A DNA stretch of 34,929 bases from an uncultured Mollicutes bacterium (GTDB lineage Bacteria > Bacillota_I > Bacilli_A > ML615J-28 > CAG-313): positions 1 to 34,929 of the forward strand of contig URLJ01000010.1 of assembly GCA_900548675.1 (NCBI GenBank), given 5' to 3'. Within the stretch, counting starts at the first letter, position 1; the number at the start of each line of letters is the position of its first letter. Below the pieces are notes generated by a model. That model did not search any database. It saw nothing but the letters and a program-made list of their open reading frames with translations, and was not told where the DNA came from. This document shows positions 1 through 7,870 of this stretch, piece by piece. A program made the translations under genes and the position numbers.

Positions 1-434
1 CCTTCTTTTGTTGGAACTCCTAATGTTATGCCTTCATTTAATGTATTGTAACTAGTTACTAAGTCACTAGCTTCTCCGCCATTTAAGTGATATTCTATTG
101 TATATTCTAGTGCTGGACCTACTTTTATTAAGACAGTTCCCTTCACGTTTTTATCACTCTTGGCTGTTAAAACGACTTTACCTTCAGCAAGGGCTTTAAT
201 CTTATGTGTTTCTTCATCGATAGAAACGATCCCTTCCTTACTTAAAGATAATTCATATGTTGAGCCATTTCCGTCTAAATTAACATCATAGCTGTAAGAT
301 TTACCAGCTATCATATTTCTTTCAACATCAATTTTAAGTGTTGGTTCATTACTACCGAAATTACAACCAAATAATAAAACGGCCATAATTACGAAGGTAA
401 GTGAGAACACTAAATATTTTTTAAAATGTTTCAT
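1..434 (-). CDS. Ig-like/InlB-repeat lipoprotein, partial (N-terminal part)
   Basis: The gene begins with ATG at 434, behind a good ribosome site (GGGAGG, 6 nt upstream), and runs off the left edge, so only about 144 N-terminal residues are seen. The protein starts with a lipoprotein signal: KHFKKY, a hydrophobic stretch, then the lipobox LFGC with Cys at residue 24. A beta-rich segment follows (about residues 30-100) that resembles a bacterial Ig-like Big_2 domain (pattern VSIDEETHKIKALAEGKVVLTA). Next comes YTIEYHLNGGEA...YN, which matches the start of an InlB B-repeat (Listeria-Bacteroides repeat). It is therefore probably a surface-anchored lipoprotein of unknown ligand. The missing C-terminal part could hold a catalytic domain, so the function stays open. 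Confidence 0.75.
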   Translation of the reverse strand, partial: MKHFKKYLVFSLTFVIMAVLLFGCNFGSNEPTLKIDVERNMIAGKSYSYDVNLDGNGSTYELSLSKEGIVSIDEETHKIKALAEGKVVLTAKSDKNVKGTVLIKVGPALEYTIEYHLNGGEASDLVTSYNTLNEGITLGVPTKE

Positions 435-506
435 ATGTACCTCCCATTTTATATGCATATTCTATCATAAAATAGTACTTTTGTAAAGCAATGTGAAAGC
501 CTTTTC

Positions 507-533
507 AAAAAAAATAGGGGTGCTTTTAGCACC
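507..533 (-). terminator. Rho-independent terminator after the LysM gene
   Basis: On the minus strand GGTGCT-AAA-AGCACC forms a 6-bp stem with a 3-nt loop, followed by CCTA and a run of eight T. It lies 16 nt after the stop of the LysM gene and separates it from the lipoprotein gene. Confidence 0.85.
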
Positions 534-548
534 ACCACTATTTTTCTT

Positions 549-1001
549 TTATCCTTTCCCTCGAAATTTACCATTTTTTCTTTTATTATTGTAGAAATAA
601 GGATAATATGGGTAATAAAAACCATATGGATATGGTTTATATGATTGTTTTTGTTTCGTAGTTTTTACATCTTCAACATTACTTTCAACATTTGTAGTCA
701 CAGTTTCTGCTTTTAGCACTTCTTCTTCATGATGCACATTATTATCAACTTGGTAAACAGCATTTTCTTTAAATTTATTCACATCAATTTTGGGATAATA
801 ATCTTCGATAAATGGTTCTACCGCATCTAATTCATCTTTTAATACATCAGGAATTTCTGGAAGTTTAAGTCTAGTCCCAGGGATTAAATGATCCCAATTA
901 GTAATATGCATATTAATTTCTATAATTTCTTCTTTTAAAAGATTATAACTATTAGCAATCTTATCGATTGTTTCATTAGCTCTAACAATATGATAATTCA
1001 T
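549..1001 (-). CDS. LysM-domain, Tyr-rich probable spore coat protein
   Basis: This 150-residue protein has an N-terminal LysM domain (about residues 2-48: YHIVRANETIDKIANSYN ... LIPGTRLKLP), which in this family binds peptidoglycan. An acidic linker and a short basic tail very rich in Tyr and Pro follow (PYPYGFYYPYYPYFYNN, near residues 122-139). LysM plus a Tyr/Pro-rich tail recalls SafA- and SpoVID-type coat or cortex-interface proteins. The gene lies directly behind cotE, which supports a coat role by inference. The start is ATG at 1001 with GGAGGGGG just upstream. The gap to cotE holds a terminator hairpin whose T-run touches this ribosome site, so no promoter fits between them. Expression must come from read-through or from a promoter inside cotE. 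No signal peptide is seen, which fits assembly from the mother-cell cytoplasm. Confidence 0.75.
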   Translation of the reverse strand: MNYHIVRANETIDKIANSYNLLKEEIIEINMHITNWDHLIPGTRLKLPEIPDVLKDELDAVEPFIEDYYPKIDVNKFKENAVYQVDNNVHHEEEVLKAETVTTNVESNVEDVKTTKQKQSYKPYPYGFYYPYYPYFYNNKRKNGKFRGKG

Positions 1002-1014
1002 AAATCCCCCTCCT

Positions 1015-1040
1015 AAAAAAATCGTTGGATACCCAACGAT
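1015..1040 (-). terminator. Intercistronic hairpin/terminator after cotE
   Basis: ATCGTTGG and CCAACGAT form a perfect 8-bp stem with a 4-nt loop, followed on the minus strand by six T. It begins directly after the cotE stop codon. The next gene's ribosome site (1003-1013) follows at once, so it probably acts as an attenuator that lowers expression of the LysM gene relative to cotE. Confidence 0.8.
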
Positions 1041-1553
1041 TTATTCATCTACAATGAAATCTTCATTAATTTCATTTTCAAAATCATCGATGGTATCATA
1101 TGCTTCATTACAAGCAAATACGGTCACCATCATCTTTGTTTCGCCAATTACTTCCGCTAGCATTTCAAAAATGACATCCACTTCGATGCCTTCTTCGGTT
1201 ATTCTAGCATTTGTACATCTAGGTGGTTGTTGAATTCTAACCGCAACATCGCAATGTTCACTAATATTATCACAAATTATTTCACGAACTTTTATTGTTT
1301 CTTGATATTCATTTACACTTCTTGCAACATCTGTTTTAGTATTATCATCATAGGAATACCACACATCTACTTCAAAGTTACCTTTTACTTCTACGGCTTT
1401 TCCATTAAGGGTTGCTTCAAATTCATGGTTGATTACCCAACATCCTAAAACACTAAAGGCATCGCTACTTGGAGTGATTACTTCTTTAAGTCTTATTAGT
1501 TTTTTACCTTTTGCGACAACGGCACGTGTAACAATTTCGCGAATTTCGCTCAT
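1041..1553 (-). CDS. cotE: Outer spore coat morphogenetic protein CotE
   Basis: CotE directs assembly of the outer spore coat in Bacillus and acts in the mother cell under early sporulation sigma factors. The 170-residue product matches CotE along its length: N-terminal SEIREIVTRAVVAKGKK, then the signature VLGCWVINHEFEA, VDVWYSYDDNTKTDVAR, a middle IQQPPRC, LAEVIGETKMMVTV and an acidic tail (DDFENEINEDFIVDE). The Bacillus protein is of similar size (about 180 residues) with the same acidic tail. The start is ATG at 1553 with AAAGGAGGG upstream. In Bacillus cotE follows miaB-ymcA; here a MarR remnant and a TraX gene lie between miaB and cotE. Its presence is strong evidence for a spore-forming member of Bacilli. 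Confidence 0.95.
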   Translation of the reverse strand: MSEIREIVTRAVVAKGKKLIRLKEVITPSSDAFSVLGCWVINHEFEATLNGKAVEVKGNFEVDVWYSYDDNTKTDVARSVNEYQETIKVREIICDNISEHCDVAVRIQQPPRCTNARITEEGIEVDVIFEMLAEVIGETKMMVTVFACNEAYDTIDDFENEINEDFIVDE

Positions 1554-1678
1554 TATATCCCTCCTTTAGTATATGTATATTCAAAAGGCGATAATCTGGT
1601 GACACCACATTTTATGTTTTTTTAATAACTTTTATGAATGATAAACAAAATCAGTAAAAATATAACTCAGCCTTTTCG

Positions 1679-1707
1679 CTGACTTTTGTACGATTTCGTA
1701 CTATAAT
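1679..1707 (+). promoter_or_regulatory. Promoter and palindromic operator of the MarR remnant
   Basis: CTGACT, a 17-nt spacer and a perfect TATAAT (1702-1707) form a sigma-A type promoter. The spacer contains the palindrome GTACGATTTCGTAC (1688-1701), the expected kind of autoregulatory operator for a MarR protein. The promoter looks intact although the downstream gene is truncated. Confidence 0.6.
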
Positions 1708-1726
1708 AATATATATGGAGGATATA

Positions 1727-1990
1727 GTGAAAACAATAGACACAGATCTTAATAATAATCACATTAATGAAGTACACCGTATTAACTACCTCACTACAGA
1801 AATGGAATCGTTATACCATGCCGCATCACTAAGAATGGGTATTTCTGATAGTACATCAATCATATTATATTCAATATACGATAACAATGGAACATGTTTA
1901 CTAAATGATATTTGTAAAAAATCTAGTACAAGTAAACAAACAATAAATTTTGCTATTCGTAAACAAAGAAATATCATTATTGATAAATAA
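1727..1990 (+). pseudogene. MarR-family regulator, truncated before the wing
   Basis: The reading frame encodes the N-terminal part of a MarR winged-helix regulator: dimer helix INYLTTEMESLYHAASLRMGI, then SIILYSIYDNNG, and the recognition helix SSTSKQTINFAIRK. It stops after 87 residues, where family members have about 140-150 and continue into the wing and the C-terminal dimer helices. The tail KQRNIIIDK keeps only a trace of the usual KLEKEGII pattern, and a terminator follows at once, so the 3' half appears deleted. GTG at 1727 is the likely start because GGAGG lies 5 nt upstream and overlaps the in-frame ATG at 1715. A short functional protein cannot be excluded, but DNA binding without a wing is unlikely. 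Confidence 0.7.
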
Positions 1991-2002
1991 AAATTCTTTT
2001 AT

Positions 2003-2028
2003 AAAAAGGTGGTTTAACCACCTTTTTT
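2003..2028. terminator. Bidirectional terminator
   Basis: AAAAAGGTGG and CCACCTTTTT form a 10-bp stem with a 5-nt loop, with T-runs on both strands. It ends the MarR remnant on the plus strand. Confidence 0.85.
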
Positions 2029-2070
2029 AATTTTGTTTTTCTACGAAAATAACTACAAACTAAAATCAAT

Positions 2071-2097
2071 AAAAAAGTGCCAAGTTATTCTTGGCAC
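2071..2097 (-). terminator. Terminator after the traX-like gene
   Basis: GTGCCAAG and CTTGGCAC form an 8-bp stem, followed on the minus strand by six T. It abuts the stop codon and closes the miaB-traX transcript. Confidence 0.9.
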
Positions 2098-2856
2098 CTA
2101 AAATAATTCTGTTAATATAAATATCCCATATAAGATTAACATATGAACAGGATAATATAAATAAGTAAAGAGTTTTGGAAGTTTTATTCCTACTTTACCA
2201 TTATATAGATATATTGGTATTATTGAAATAATACTAAAGTATTGTAAATAGTGATGAATAAAATTATAATTAATATCTGTTAAGGATAAGAATCCTGGTG
2301 ATACGAATATTGTATTTATAAAGATTAAACCCATAAAACGTTTTTTTATATCGCTCGTAAATGCGAATAATAGAATTATTGTTAAACCATACAAACCATA
2401 CTCTATGCTTAGTGGAAATTGATAATTACCAATAGTAACGTAATTTATAAAAATATCCGTTATAGCCACATAAGTTATAGGAATAATAGCGAGTAATTTA
2501 AAATACCATTTTTTGCTTTTTAATAGCGCTATTGTTAACAATCCAATTGTAAGCGTTATAAACACATTCATTTGAATTTTTTCTAAGCCATCAATAAATA
2601 ACATTCCTAAGTCAAAAGCTATTTCAATTACTAAACCTATGCATGCTATTCGTAAAAGATATTTAACAACATTTCTTGTATGATTAAAACCTTCAACAAG
2701 CATAAACGCAAAAAGAGGGAAGGCAATTCGCCCTATAGCTCTTAAAACAAAAAATAGTGGTGTGCCATAAGGGACGAAAATAACTCCTATATGATCGATT
2801 GTCATTGCCGCAACCGCAATCATTTGAAGAGTAAAGCGATTAATTATTTTCTTCAC
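2098..2856 (-). CDS. TraX-family membrane protein (putative acyltransferase)
   Basis: This 252-residue polytopic protein has about eight or nine hydrophobic segments and begins ..NRFTLQMIAVAAMTIDHIGVIFVP, the typical TraX family start with the conserved Asp-His pair (M-x-I-D-H). RAIGRIAFPLFAFMLVEGFNHTRN also fits the family. TraX of F-like plasmids acetylates pilin; the chromosomal Firmicute homologues are only presumed to be membrane acyltransferases, and the substrate is unknown. The start is GTG at 2856, inside the end of miaB (17-bp overlap), with GGGGAA upstream. Translation is therefore probably coupled to miaB. In Bacillus this position is taken by ymcA, so the gene is a lineage-specific insertion. 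Confidence 0.8.
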   Translation of the reverse strand: MKKIINRFTLQMIAVAAMTIDHIGVIFVPYGTPLFFVLRAIGRIAFPLFAFMLVEGFNHTRNVVKYLLRIACIGLVIEIAFDLGMLFIDGLEKIQMNVFITLTIGLLTIALLKSKKWYFKLLAIIPITYVAITDIFINYVTIGNYQFPLSIEYGLYGLTIILLFAFTSDIKKRFMGLIFINTIFVSPGFLSLTDINYNFIHHYLQYFSIISIIPIYLYNGKVGIKLPKLFTYLYYPVHMLILYGIFILTELF

Positions 2857-4300
2857 AAAGTTCCCCGAAGAGATGCCAACTATAGGCCCTTGTCACTTTA
2901 ATTTTGACAATCTTACCAACTAATTCATTAGAACCTTTAAAATTAACAAGTTTATTATGAGCAGAATAACCGCACATCATATTTTTGTTATTTTTGCTAA
3001 CTCCTTCTACTAAAACTTCTACTACTTGGTTTTCAAAACGTTTATTACCTTTTAAGTAGTATTCATTGACAACTTGGTTAAGCGTCAACAATCTTGCTTT
3101 TTTTTCATCTTCTGTTAAAGGATTAGGATATTTAGCTGCTGGTGTTCCTTCTCTTGGTGAATATATAAAAGTATATGCTCCTTCAAATTCGACTTCTCTA
3201 ACTAAAGAAAGTGTTTCTTCAAAATCAGATTCTGTTTCACCAGGGAAAGCAACAATAATATCCGTCGTAATACTAATTCCTGGTATTAACGTCTTTAGCT
3301 TTTTGATTTTTTCTAAATACTCTTCTTTAGTATATTTACGATTCATTTTTTTTAAGATTTCATTACTGCCTGATTGCACTGGTAGATGGAGACTTGGCAT
3401 AATGTTTCCACCTGATGCCATTACTTTAATTGTTTCATCATCAAGATCGCGAGGATGGGATGTGGTGAAACGAATTCTTTTAATAGCCGTTTTTTGTAAG
3501 TCACGTAATAAATCAGCAAATGTATAATTGATATCAACAAAATCCTTACCATAGGCATTAACATTTTGACCGAGTAAAGTAACTTCTTGGTAACCTTCTT
3601 CAACAAGTTTTTCAACTTCTTCAATGATGGCTTCTTTTTCACGTGAACGTTCTTTTCCCCTTGTATAAGGAACTATACAATAGGTACAAAATTCATCACA
3701 CCCATACATGATATTAACCCACGCTTTATACGGATGATCTCGTTTTTGTGGGACACCTTCATAAATGTCCCCTTCTACTGAAAATACTTCGGCGACGCGC
3801 TTGTTATAATCATTGTTAACTATTTCAGCTATATATTCTGGAAGATTGGCGATATTGTGTGTTCCAAAGATTAAATCAACATATGGATATTTCTTTCGAA
3901 TCATCTCAACCGTTTCTTCTTCTTGCATCATACATCCACAAAGTCCAAACACTAAATTTGGACGTTTTTTCTTAAGACCTTTAATACGACCGAGTTCTCC
4001 AAAAACACGATTTTCCGCATTGGCTCTTATAGCGCAGGTATTAAAAATTATAACATCGGCACTATTATCATCCATAGTTTCTGTATATCCCATTTGTTCT
4101 AACATACCTGCAAGTTTTTCACTATCAGCAAGATTTCCTTGACAGCCATATGTTTTTAAATGGTATTTTAAACCATCTCCAAGATGTTTTTTATCCTCAT
4201 CTAATTTATAGTCTATAACTTGAACTTCTGTACCTTTTCTTTTTCTCGCATCTTTCATCGATGGACTAAAATATTTACTATAATCCTTTGTTTTATTCAT
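2840..4300 (-). CDS. miaB: tRNA-2-methylthio-N6-dimethylallyladenosine synthase MiaB
   Basis: This radical-SAM methylthiotransferase converts i6A37 to ms2i6A37 in tRNAs that read codons starting with U. The 486 residues show the family layout. The N-terminal UPF0004 domain has three cluster cysteines in YGCQGNLADSE (Cys53), FNTCAIR (Cys89) and LCGCM (Cys121/123). The radical-SAM motif CDEFCTYC (Cys201, 205, 208) follows, with TSHPRDL and LHLPVQSGSN, and a C-terminal TRAM domain ends the protein (about 415-480). A 45-residue basic N-terminal extension (MNKTKDYSKYFSPSMKDARKR) is like that of Bacillus MiaB. Length is normal. The gene sits 35 nt behind the GNAT gene and overlaps traX. Confidence 0.97.
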   Translation of the reverse strand: MNKTKDYSKYFSPSMKDARKRKGTEVQVIDYKLDEDKKHLGDGLKYHLKTYGCQGNLADSEKLAGMLEQMGYTETMDDNSADVIIFNTCAIRANAENRVFGELGRIKGLKKKRPNLVFGLCGCMMQEEETVEMIRKKYPYVDLIFGTHNIANLPEYIAEIVNNDYNKRVAEVFSVEGDIYEGVPQKRDHPYKAWVNIMYGCDEFCTYCIVPYTRGKERSREKEAIIEEVEKLVEEGYQEVTLLGQNVNAYGKDFVDINYTFADLLRDLQKTAIKRIRFTTSHPRDLDDETIKVMASGGNIMPSLHLPVQSGSNEILKKMNRKYTKEEYLEKIKKLKTLIPGISITTDIIVAFPGETESDFEETLSLVREVEFEGAYTFIYSPREGTPAAKYPNPLTEDEKKARLLTLNQVVNEYYLKGNKRFENQVVEVLVEGVSKNNKNMMCGYSAHNKLVNFKGSNELVGKIVKIKVTRAYSWHLFGELCEENN

Positions 4301-4335
4301 ACTACATTTCTTTCTATTTATTTTATTTTTATTAT

Positions 4336-4899
4336 TTATTTTAAATTTTTCGTTTTATTAAAATACTCCGTATCCGTCATTCCATAAATTACTTTATCAA
4401 AGATGATACCATCATATCTTAAATAGCCCTTACGAGCAACCCCTTCTTCTGTGAATCCTAATTTTTCACACACTCTTTTTGAACGATAATTATCAACAAA
4501 AGTAGCTATTTCGATTCTTTTAAGTCCTAAAGTAACAAATCCCCAATTAATTATTGCCTCAGCTGCCTCTGGGATTATTCCTCTTCCCCAATATGCTTTG
4601 GATAGAGCATAACCAAGTTCGGCTTTAAATCCTGGCACATAGTTATATAGTTCTATTGTACCAATCATTTTGTTATTTTCTTTCAAGACTACTGCAAAAA
4701 CTCCTGGTTCTCCTCTTTTTTTAGAGTCCAAAAACATACCAATAGTTCCTATCGTTTCTTGAATTGAACGATGAGGTGCCCATCCGGCTAAAGGACCAAT
4801 ATCATAGTCTGTCGCATATTCATACATATCGGGAGCATCAAGAATTGAAATATCCCTTAAAACTAATCTTTTAGTTTCTAACATTGGTAAATGGTTCAT
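4336..4899 (-). CDS. GNAT acetyltransferase, RimJ/RimL type
   Basis: This 187-residue protein of the ribosomal-protein N-acetyltransferase branch begins ETKRLVLRDISILDAPDMYEYA. It has the acetyl-CoA region GYALSKAYWGRGIIPEAAEAIINWGF (motif A, RGxxxEA form) and the C-terminal FVDNYRSKRVCEKLGFTEEG, typical of RimJ/RimL-like enzymes. Such proteins acetylate N-terminal amines of proteins or small molecules; the substrate here cannot be told. The start at 4899 has AAGGAG upstream. It lies between the spoVS terminator and miaB, where Bacillus carries tdh-kbl, so the slot has changed content. Confidence 0.85.
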   Translation of the reverse strand: MNHLPMLETKRLVLRDISILDAPDMYEYATDYDIGPLAGWAPHRSIQETIGTIGMFLDSKKRGEPGVFAVVLKENNKMIGTIELYNYVPGFKAELGYALSKAYWGRGIIPEAAEAIINWGFVTLGLKRIEIATFVDNYRSKRVCEKLGFTEEGVARKGYLRYDGIIFDKVIYGMTDTEYFNKTKNLK

Positions 4900-4916
4900 A
4901 TTTTACTCTCCTTAAA

Positions 4917-4942
4917 CAAAATAGTTGGCCTGGGCCAACTAT
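4917..4942 (-). terminator. Terminator after spoVS
   Basis: ATAGTTGGCC and GGCCAACTAT form a 10-bp inverted repeat that covers the spoVS stop codon. The minus strand continues TTTGTTTAAG, a modest T-rich tail. Confidence 0.75.
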
Positions 4943-5202
4943 TTACGAGCTTCTACAATTAATTTGATGGCTGTTCGCTCTTCACCATCAATGATAATGT
5001 CTGAAAAAGCTGGAACACAAATCAAATCTTTTCCAGAAGGAGCAACATAGCCCCGGGCAATAGCAATGGCTTTGATAGCTTGATTAAGCGAACCAGCTCC
5101 AATAGCTTGAATTTCAACGACATTTTTGTCGCGAAAAGCGTTTGCTAGCGCACCTGCAACAGAATTTGGTTTTGATTTTGATGAAACTTTTAATACTTCC
5201 AT
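4939..5202 (-). CDS. spoVS: Stage V sporulation protein S
   Basis: The 87-residue product matches SpoVS (Alba-like fold) end to end: EVLKVSSKSKPNSVAGALANAFRD, EIQAIGAGSLNQAIKAIAIARGY, then APSGKDLICVPAF and TAIKLIVEAR. SpoVS is a small, highly conserved, probably nucleic-acid-binding regulator of sporulation and septation in Bacillus. The start at 5202 has AGGAGG upstream. It follows ymdB in the same order as in Bacillus. A hairpin lies between ymdB and spoVS, so it may also have its own promoter, as in Bacillus where it is sigma-H driven; no clear promoter could be assigned here. Confidence 0.96.
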   Translation of the reverse strand: MEVLKVSSKSKPNSVAGALANAFRDKNVVEIQAIGAGSLNQAIKAIAIARGYVAPSGKDLICVPAFSDIIIDGEERTAIKLIVEARK

Positions 5203-5233
5203 AATTATAGCCTCCTAGTATAACTCATAATAT

Positions 5234-5262
5234 TTTTACTAAAACAACCACTTTTAGTAAAA
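5234..5262. repeat. Inverted repeat between ymdB and spoVS
   Basis: TTTTACTAAAA and TTTTAGTAAAA are perfect 11-bp arms around a 7-nt loop. No T-run follows on the minus strand, so it is more likely an operator or mRNA-processing hairpin than a simple terminator. Confidence 0.6.
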
Positions 5263-5276
5263 GTACTATTGCATTA

Positions 5277-6053
5277 CTATTGTACTATACGGATGATGTC
5301 AGTATGTGTCACTTTATGTGTATGTTCATTAATTTCTACAACTAATCCACAAAGTTGCTTTCGACCTGTCTCCATCGGATCGTGACGACTTGGAAGTCCT
5401 GTTAAAAAACGCTTTATGATGCAGTTAGGTTCAACACCAATAACTCCATCTAACGCTCCTGTCATGCCAAGATCTGTCATATACGCAGTACCTTTAGGAA
5501 GAACCATTGCATCGTTAGTCTGCACATGTGTGTGGGTACCAACTATTATGTTAACTCTACCATCAAAGTGAAGGGCATAAGCAATTTTTTCGCTTGTTGC
5601 TTCACCATGAAAATCACAAATGTAGATATCGCTATCCACCTTTTTTAATAATTCTTCAGTTACCTTAAAAGGGCAATCAAGCGATGTATTATCGAAAGTT
5701 CTACCAAGCACTTGGAAAACAGTAATCTTTACACCATTATAATTGATTGTAACATACCCAGTTCCTGGTACATTTTCACCATAATTTAGGGGTCTAACAA
5801 GATTTTTAACATCGTTTATCCAACGAAAAATTTCCGTATTTGAAAAGCCATGATTACCTAAGGTAACAACCGATGTTCCAAGTGATAAAAGAAAATCATA
5901 ATACTTTTTAGTGATTCCGTTACCATGAGCAATGTTTTCACCATTGATGATTGTAAAATTAATTCCATAATCATCTTTTATTTGTTTTAAATTGTTTTGA
6001 AGCATACTGCGGCCGACATTGCTGAAAACGTCGCCTATCAATAAGATTCGCAT
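5277..6053 (-). CDS. ymdB: YmdB-family metallophosphoesterase
   Basis: This TIGR00282 family protein has 258 residues. The Bacillus homologue is a cyclic-nucleotide phosphodiesterase that affects motility, biofilm and sporulation-related decisions. The di-metal site residues are visible: GDV near residue 7-9, NGEN (37-40), GNH (67-69), DFHGEATSEK with the conserved His, and GTHTHVQT. The C-terminal IIKRF...LP and LCGLVVEI regions also fit. The gene is 15 nt behind rny, as in Bacillus, and probably shares its promoter. A small oddity is GNHGFSN where the family usually has GNHTWDN or similar; the metal ligands themselves are kept. Confidence 0.95.
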   Translation of the reverse strand: MRILLIGDVFSNVGRSMLQNNLKQIKDDYGINFTIINGENIAHGNGITKKYYDFLLSLGTSVVTLGNHGFSNTEIFRWINDVKNLVRPLNYGENVPGTGYVTINYNGVKITVFQVLGRTFDNTSLDCPFKVTEELLKKVDSDIYICDFHGEATSEKIAYALHFDGRVNIIVGTHTHVQTNDAMVLPKGTAYMTDLGMTGALDGVIGVEPNCIIKRFLTGLPSRHDPMETGRKQLCGLVVEINEHTHKVTHTDIIRIVQ

Positions 6054-6068
6054 TCTATTTTTCCTTTT

Positions 6069-7661
6069 CTAGCGAGCTACTTCTTGAACTCGAACTTCTC
6101 TAATAACTGTTACTTTAATTGTACCAGGATAGTTCATCGTTGTTTCAATTTTTTTCTTAATATCGCGTGCAAGTTTTGCGGCATCTGCATCACTAATATC
6201 TTCTGGTTTGACAATTACTCTAACCTCACGACCTGCTTGAAGCGCATATGTTTTATCAACACCTTTGAATTCATTCGATAAATCTTCGAGTTGTTGAAGG
6301 CGTTTAATATAATTATCTAATGATTCACTTCTTGCACCTGGTCTTGCAGCTGAAAGAGTATCTGCAGCGGCAACCAAATGAGCAATAACAGTTGTAGCAT
6401 CTTTATCACCATGGTGAGAAGCAATTGCATCTATTACTGTTGGATTTTCTCTAAACTTTGTAGCGATTTCAACACCAATATCAACATGGCTTCCTTCAAC
6501 TTCATGGTCACTTGCTTTACCTATATCATGTAGTAAACCAGCACGACGGGCAAGGATTTCATCTTCACCAATTTCTGCAGCTAATTTCCCCGCAAGGAAA
6601 GCAACCTCTTTAGAATGTTGAAGAGCATTTTGACCATAACTAGTTCTAAAATATAGACGACCTATAATTTTGATTAACTCTGGATGAACTTTTCCAACAC
6701 CTGTTTCGAAAACGGCTTTTTCACCTTCTTCACGAAGTTCATTTTCAAGTTCTTTTTGACATTTACTGAAAACTTCCTCAATACGAGGTGGTTGAATACG
6801 GCCATCATTAACTAGTATCTCGAGTGTACGTCTTGCTGTTTCTCTTCTTATTGGATCGAAACAAGAAATAACAACAGAATCTGGTGTATCATCAATTATC
6901 AAATCTACCCCTGTAACTGCTTCAATAGCTCTAATATTTCTTCCTTCACGGCCAATAATGCGACCTTTCATTTCATCATTAGGCAAAGCTACTACTGATA
7001 CTGTTTTTTCTTGAACAGTTTCATTAGCATATTGTTGGATAGCATTTGCAAGAATAGTTTGTGATTTTCTTGTAGCTTCCCACTTTGCTTTTTCTTCTTC
7101 TTCTTTAATGTAAACAGCTATTTCTGTTGACATTTCATCTTCTACTTTTTTGAAGACAATTTCTTTAGCTTCGGAAGTAGTTAATCCCGAAATTTCTAAT
7201 AAGCGATTTTCTTGTTCGGCAATTAGTTCTTCTACTTTGTTACTACGCACTTCTAAAGCAGTTTTTTGATCTTCCAATTTATTTTCTTTAATAATTAGAC
7301 TATCTTCACGTTTATCAAGTGAAACAGAACGAGTGTCTAAACGTTCTTCACGTTGGGCTACTTTTTTCTCTAGTTCAGCAAGTTCTGCTTTATGCTCACG
7401 CATTTCTTTATCATTAGCTTGACGCAAAGTATTAATTTCAGCTTTTGCTTCAATAATCATTTGTTTACGTTCAGCTTCTGAAGCAGCTTTTGCATCAGAA
7501 ATAATTTTGTCAGCATCTTTATTTAGTTGACGATATTTTTCTTCAACTTCTTCTTTACCTTGGTTTTTTCCACGATTTGAAGCTATAAACCATACTACAA
7601 AAAGAGCGCCTAAGGCGATAACAAAGAGAATACCGAAAAGAATTGCTAGTGTTTTTTCCAT
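6069..7661 (-). CDS. rny: Ribonuclease Y
   Basis: RNase Y is the membrane-anchored endoribonuclease that starts mRNA decay and riboswitch turnover in many Firmicutes. Its 530 residues follow the family order: an N-terminal transmembrane helix (about 5-26), a long coiled coil rich in E, K and R (about 35-200), a KH domain with GRIIGREGRNIR (233-244), and an HD domain with the catalytic HD at 378-379 (LLHDIGKA). The C-terminal end is also typical (KVTVIREVRVQEVAR). The start at 7661 has AAAGGAAAAG upstream. A near-perfect sigma-A promoter lies 80 nt upstream, divergent from recU. Confidence 0.98.
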   Translation of the reverse strand: MEKTLAILFGILFVIALGALFVVWFIASNRGKNQGKEEVEEKYRQLNKDADKIISDAKAASEAERKQMIIEAKAEINTLRQANDKEMREHKAELAELEKKVAQREERLDTRSVSLDKREDSLIIKENKLEDQKTALEVRSNKVEELIAEQENRLLEISGLTTSEAKEIVFKKVEDEMSTEIAVYIKEEEEKAKWEATRKSQTILANAIQQYANETVQEKTVSVVALPNDEMKGRIIGREGRNIRAIEAVTGVDLIIDDTPDSVVISCFDPIRRETARRTLEILVNDGRIQPPRIEEVFSKCQKELENELREEGEKAVFETGVGKVHPELIKIIGRLYFRTSYGQNALQHSKEVAFLAGKLAAEIGEDEILARRAGLLHDIGKASDHEVEGSHVDIGVEIATKFRENPTVIDAIASHHGDKDATTVIAHLVAAADTLSAARPGARSESLDNYIKRLQQLEDLSNEFKGVDKTYALQAGREVRVIVKPEDISDADAAKLARDIKKKIETTMNYPGTIKVTVIREVRVQEVAR

Positions 7662-7740
7662 AATTCTTTTCCTTTCTTTTGTTTTAAATTTATTTATTTT
7701 ATGTATGTAATTATTATTATTTATAATTTCCTACTAAACT

Positions 7741-7769
7741 ATTATACAATAAAAGGTAACTTTTGTCAA
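7741..7769 (-). promoter_or_regulatory. Promoter of rny
   Basis: On the minus strand TTGACA (7769-7764), a 17-nt spacer and TATAAT (7746-7741) match the sigma-A consensus exactly. Confidence 0.9.
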
Positions 7770-7813
7770 CCATTCAGCGAGTTTCTTTTGTAAACGTTTG
7801 TGATATTAATTTC

Positions 7814-7842
7814 TTGATTGAAAGCACAATTAATGATATAAT
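7814..7842 (+). promoter_or_regulatory. Promoter of recU
   Basis: TTGATT, a 17-nt spacer and TATAAT lie 28 nt before the recU start, back to back with the rny promoter. Confidence 0.85.
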
Positions 7843-7870
7843 ATGGTTAGTTTGCTAGAGGTATAATTAT

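Noticed and set aside
5234..5262. Terminator between ymdB and spoVS
   Set aside because: The hairpin lacks a following T-run on the minus strand, so it is listed only as an inverted repeat.
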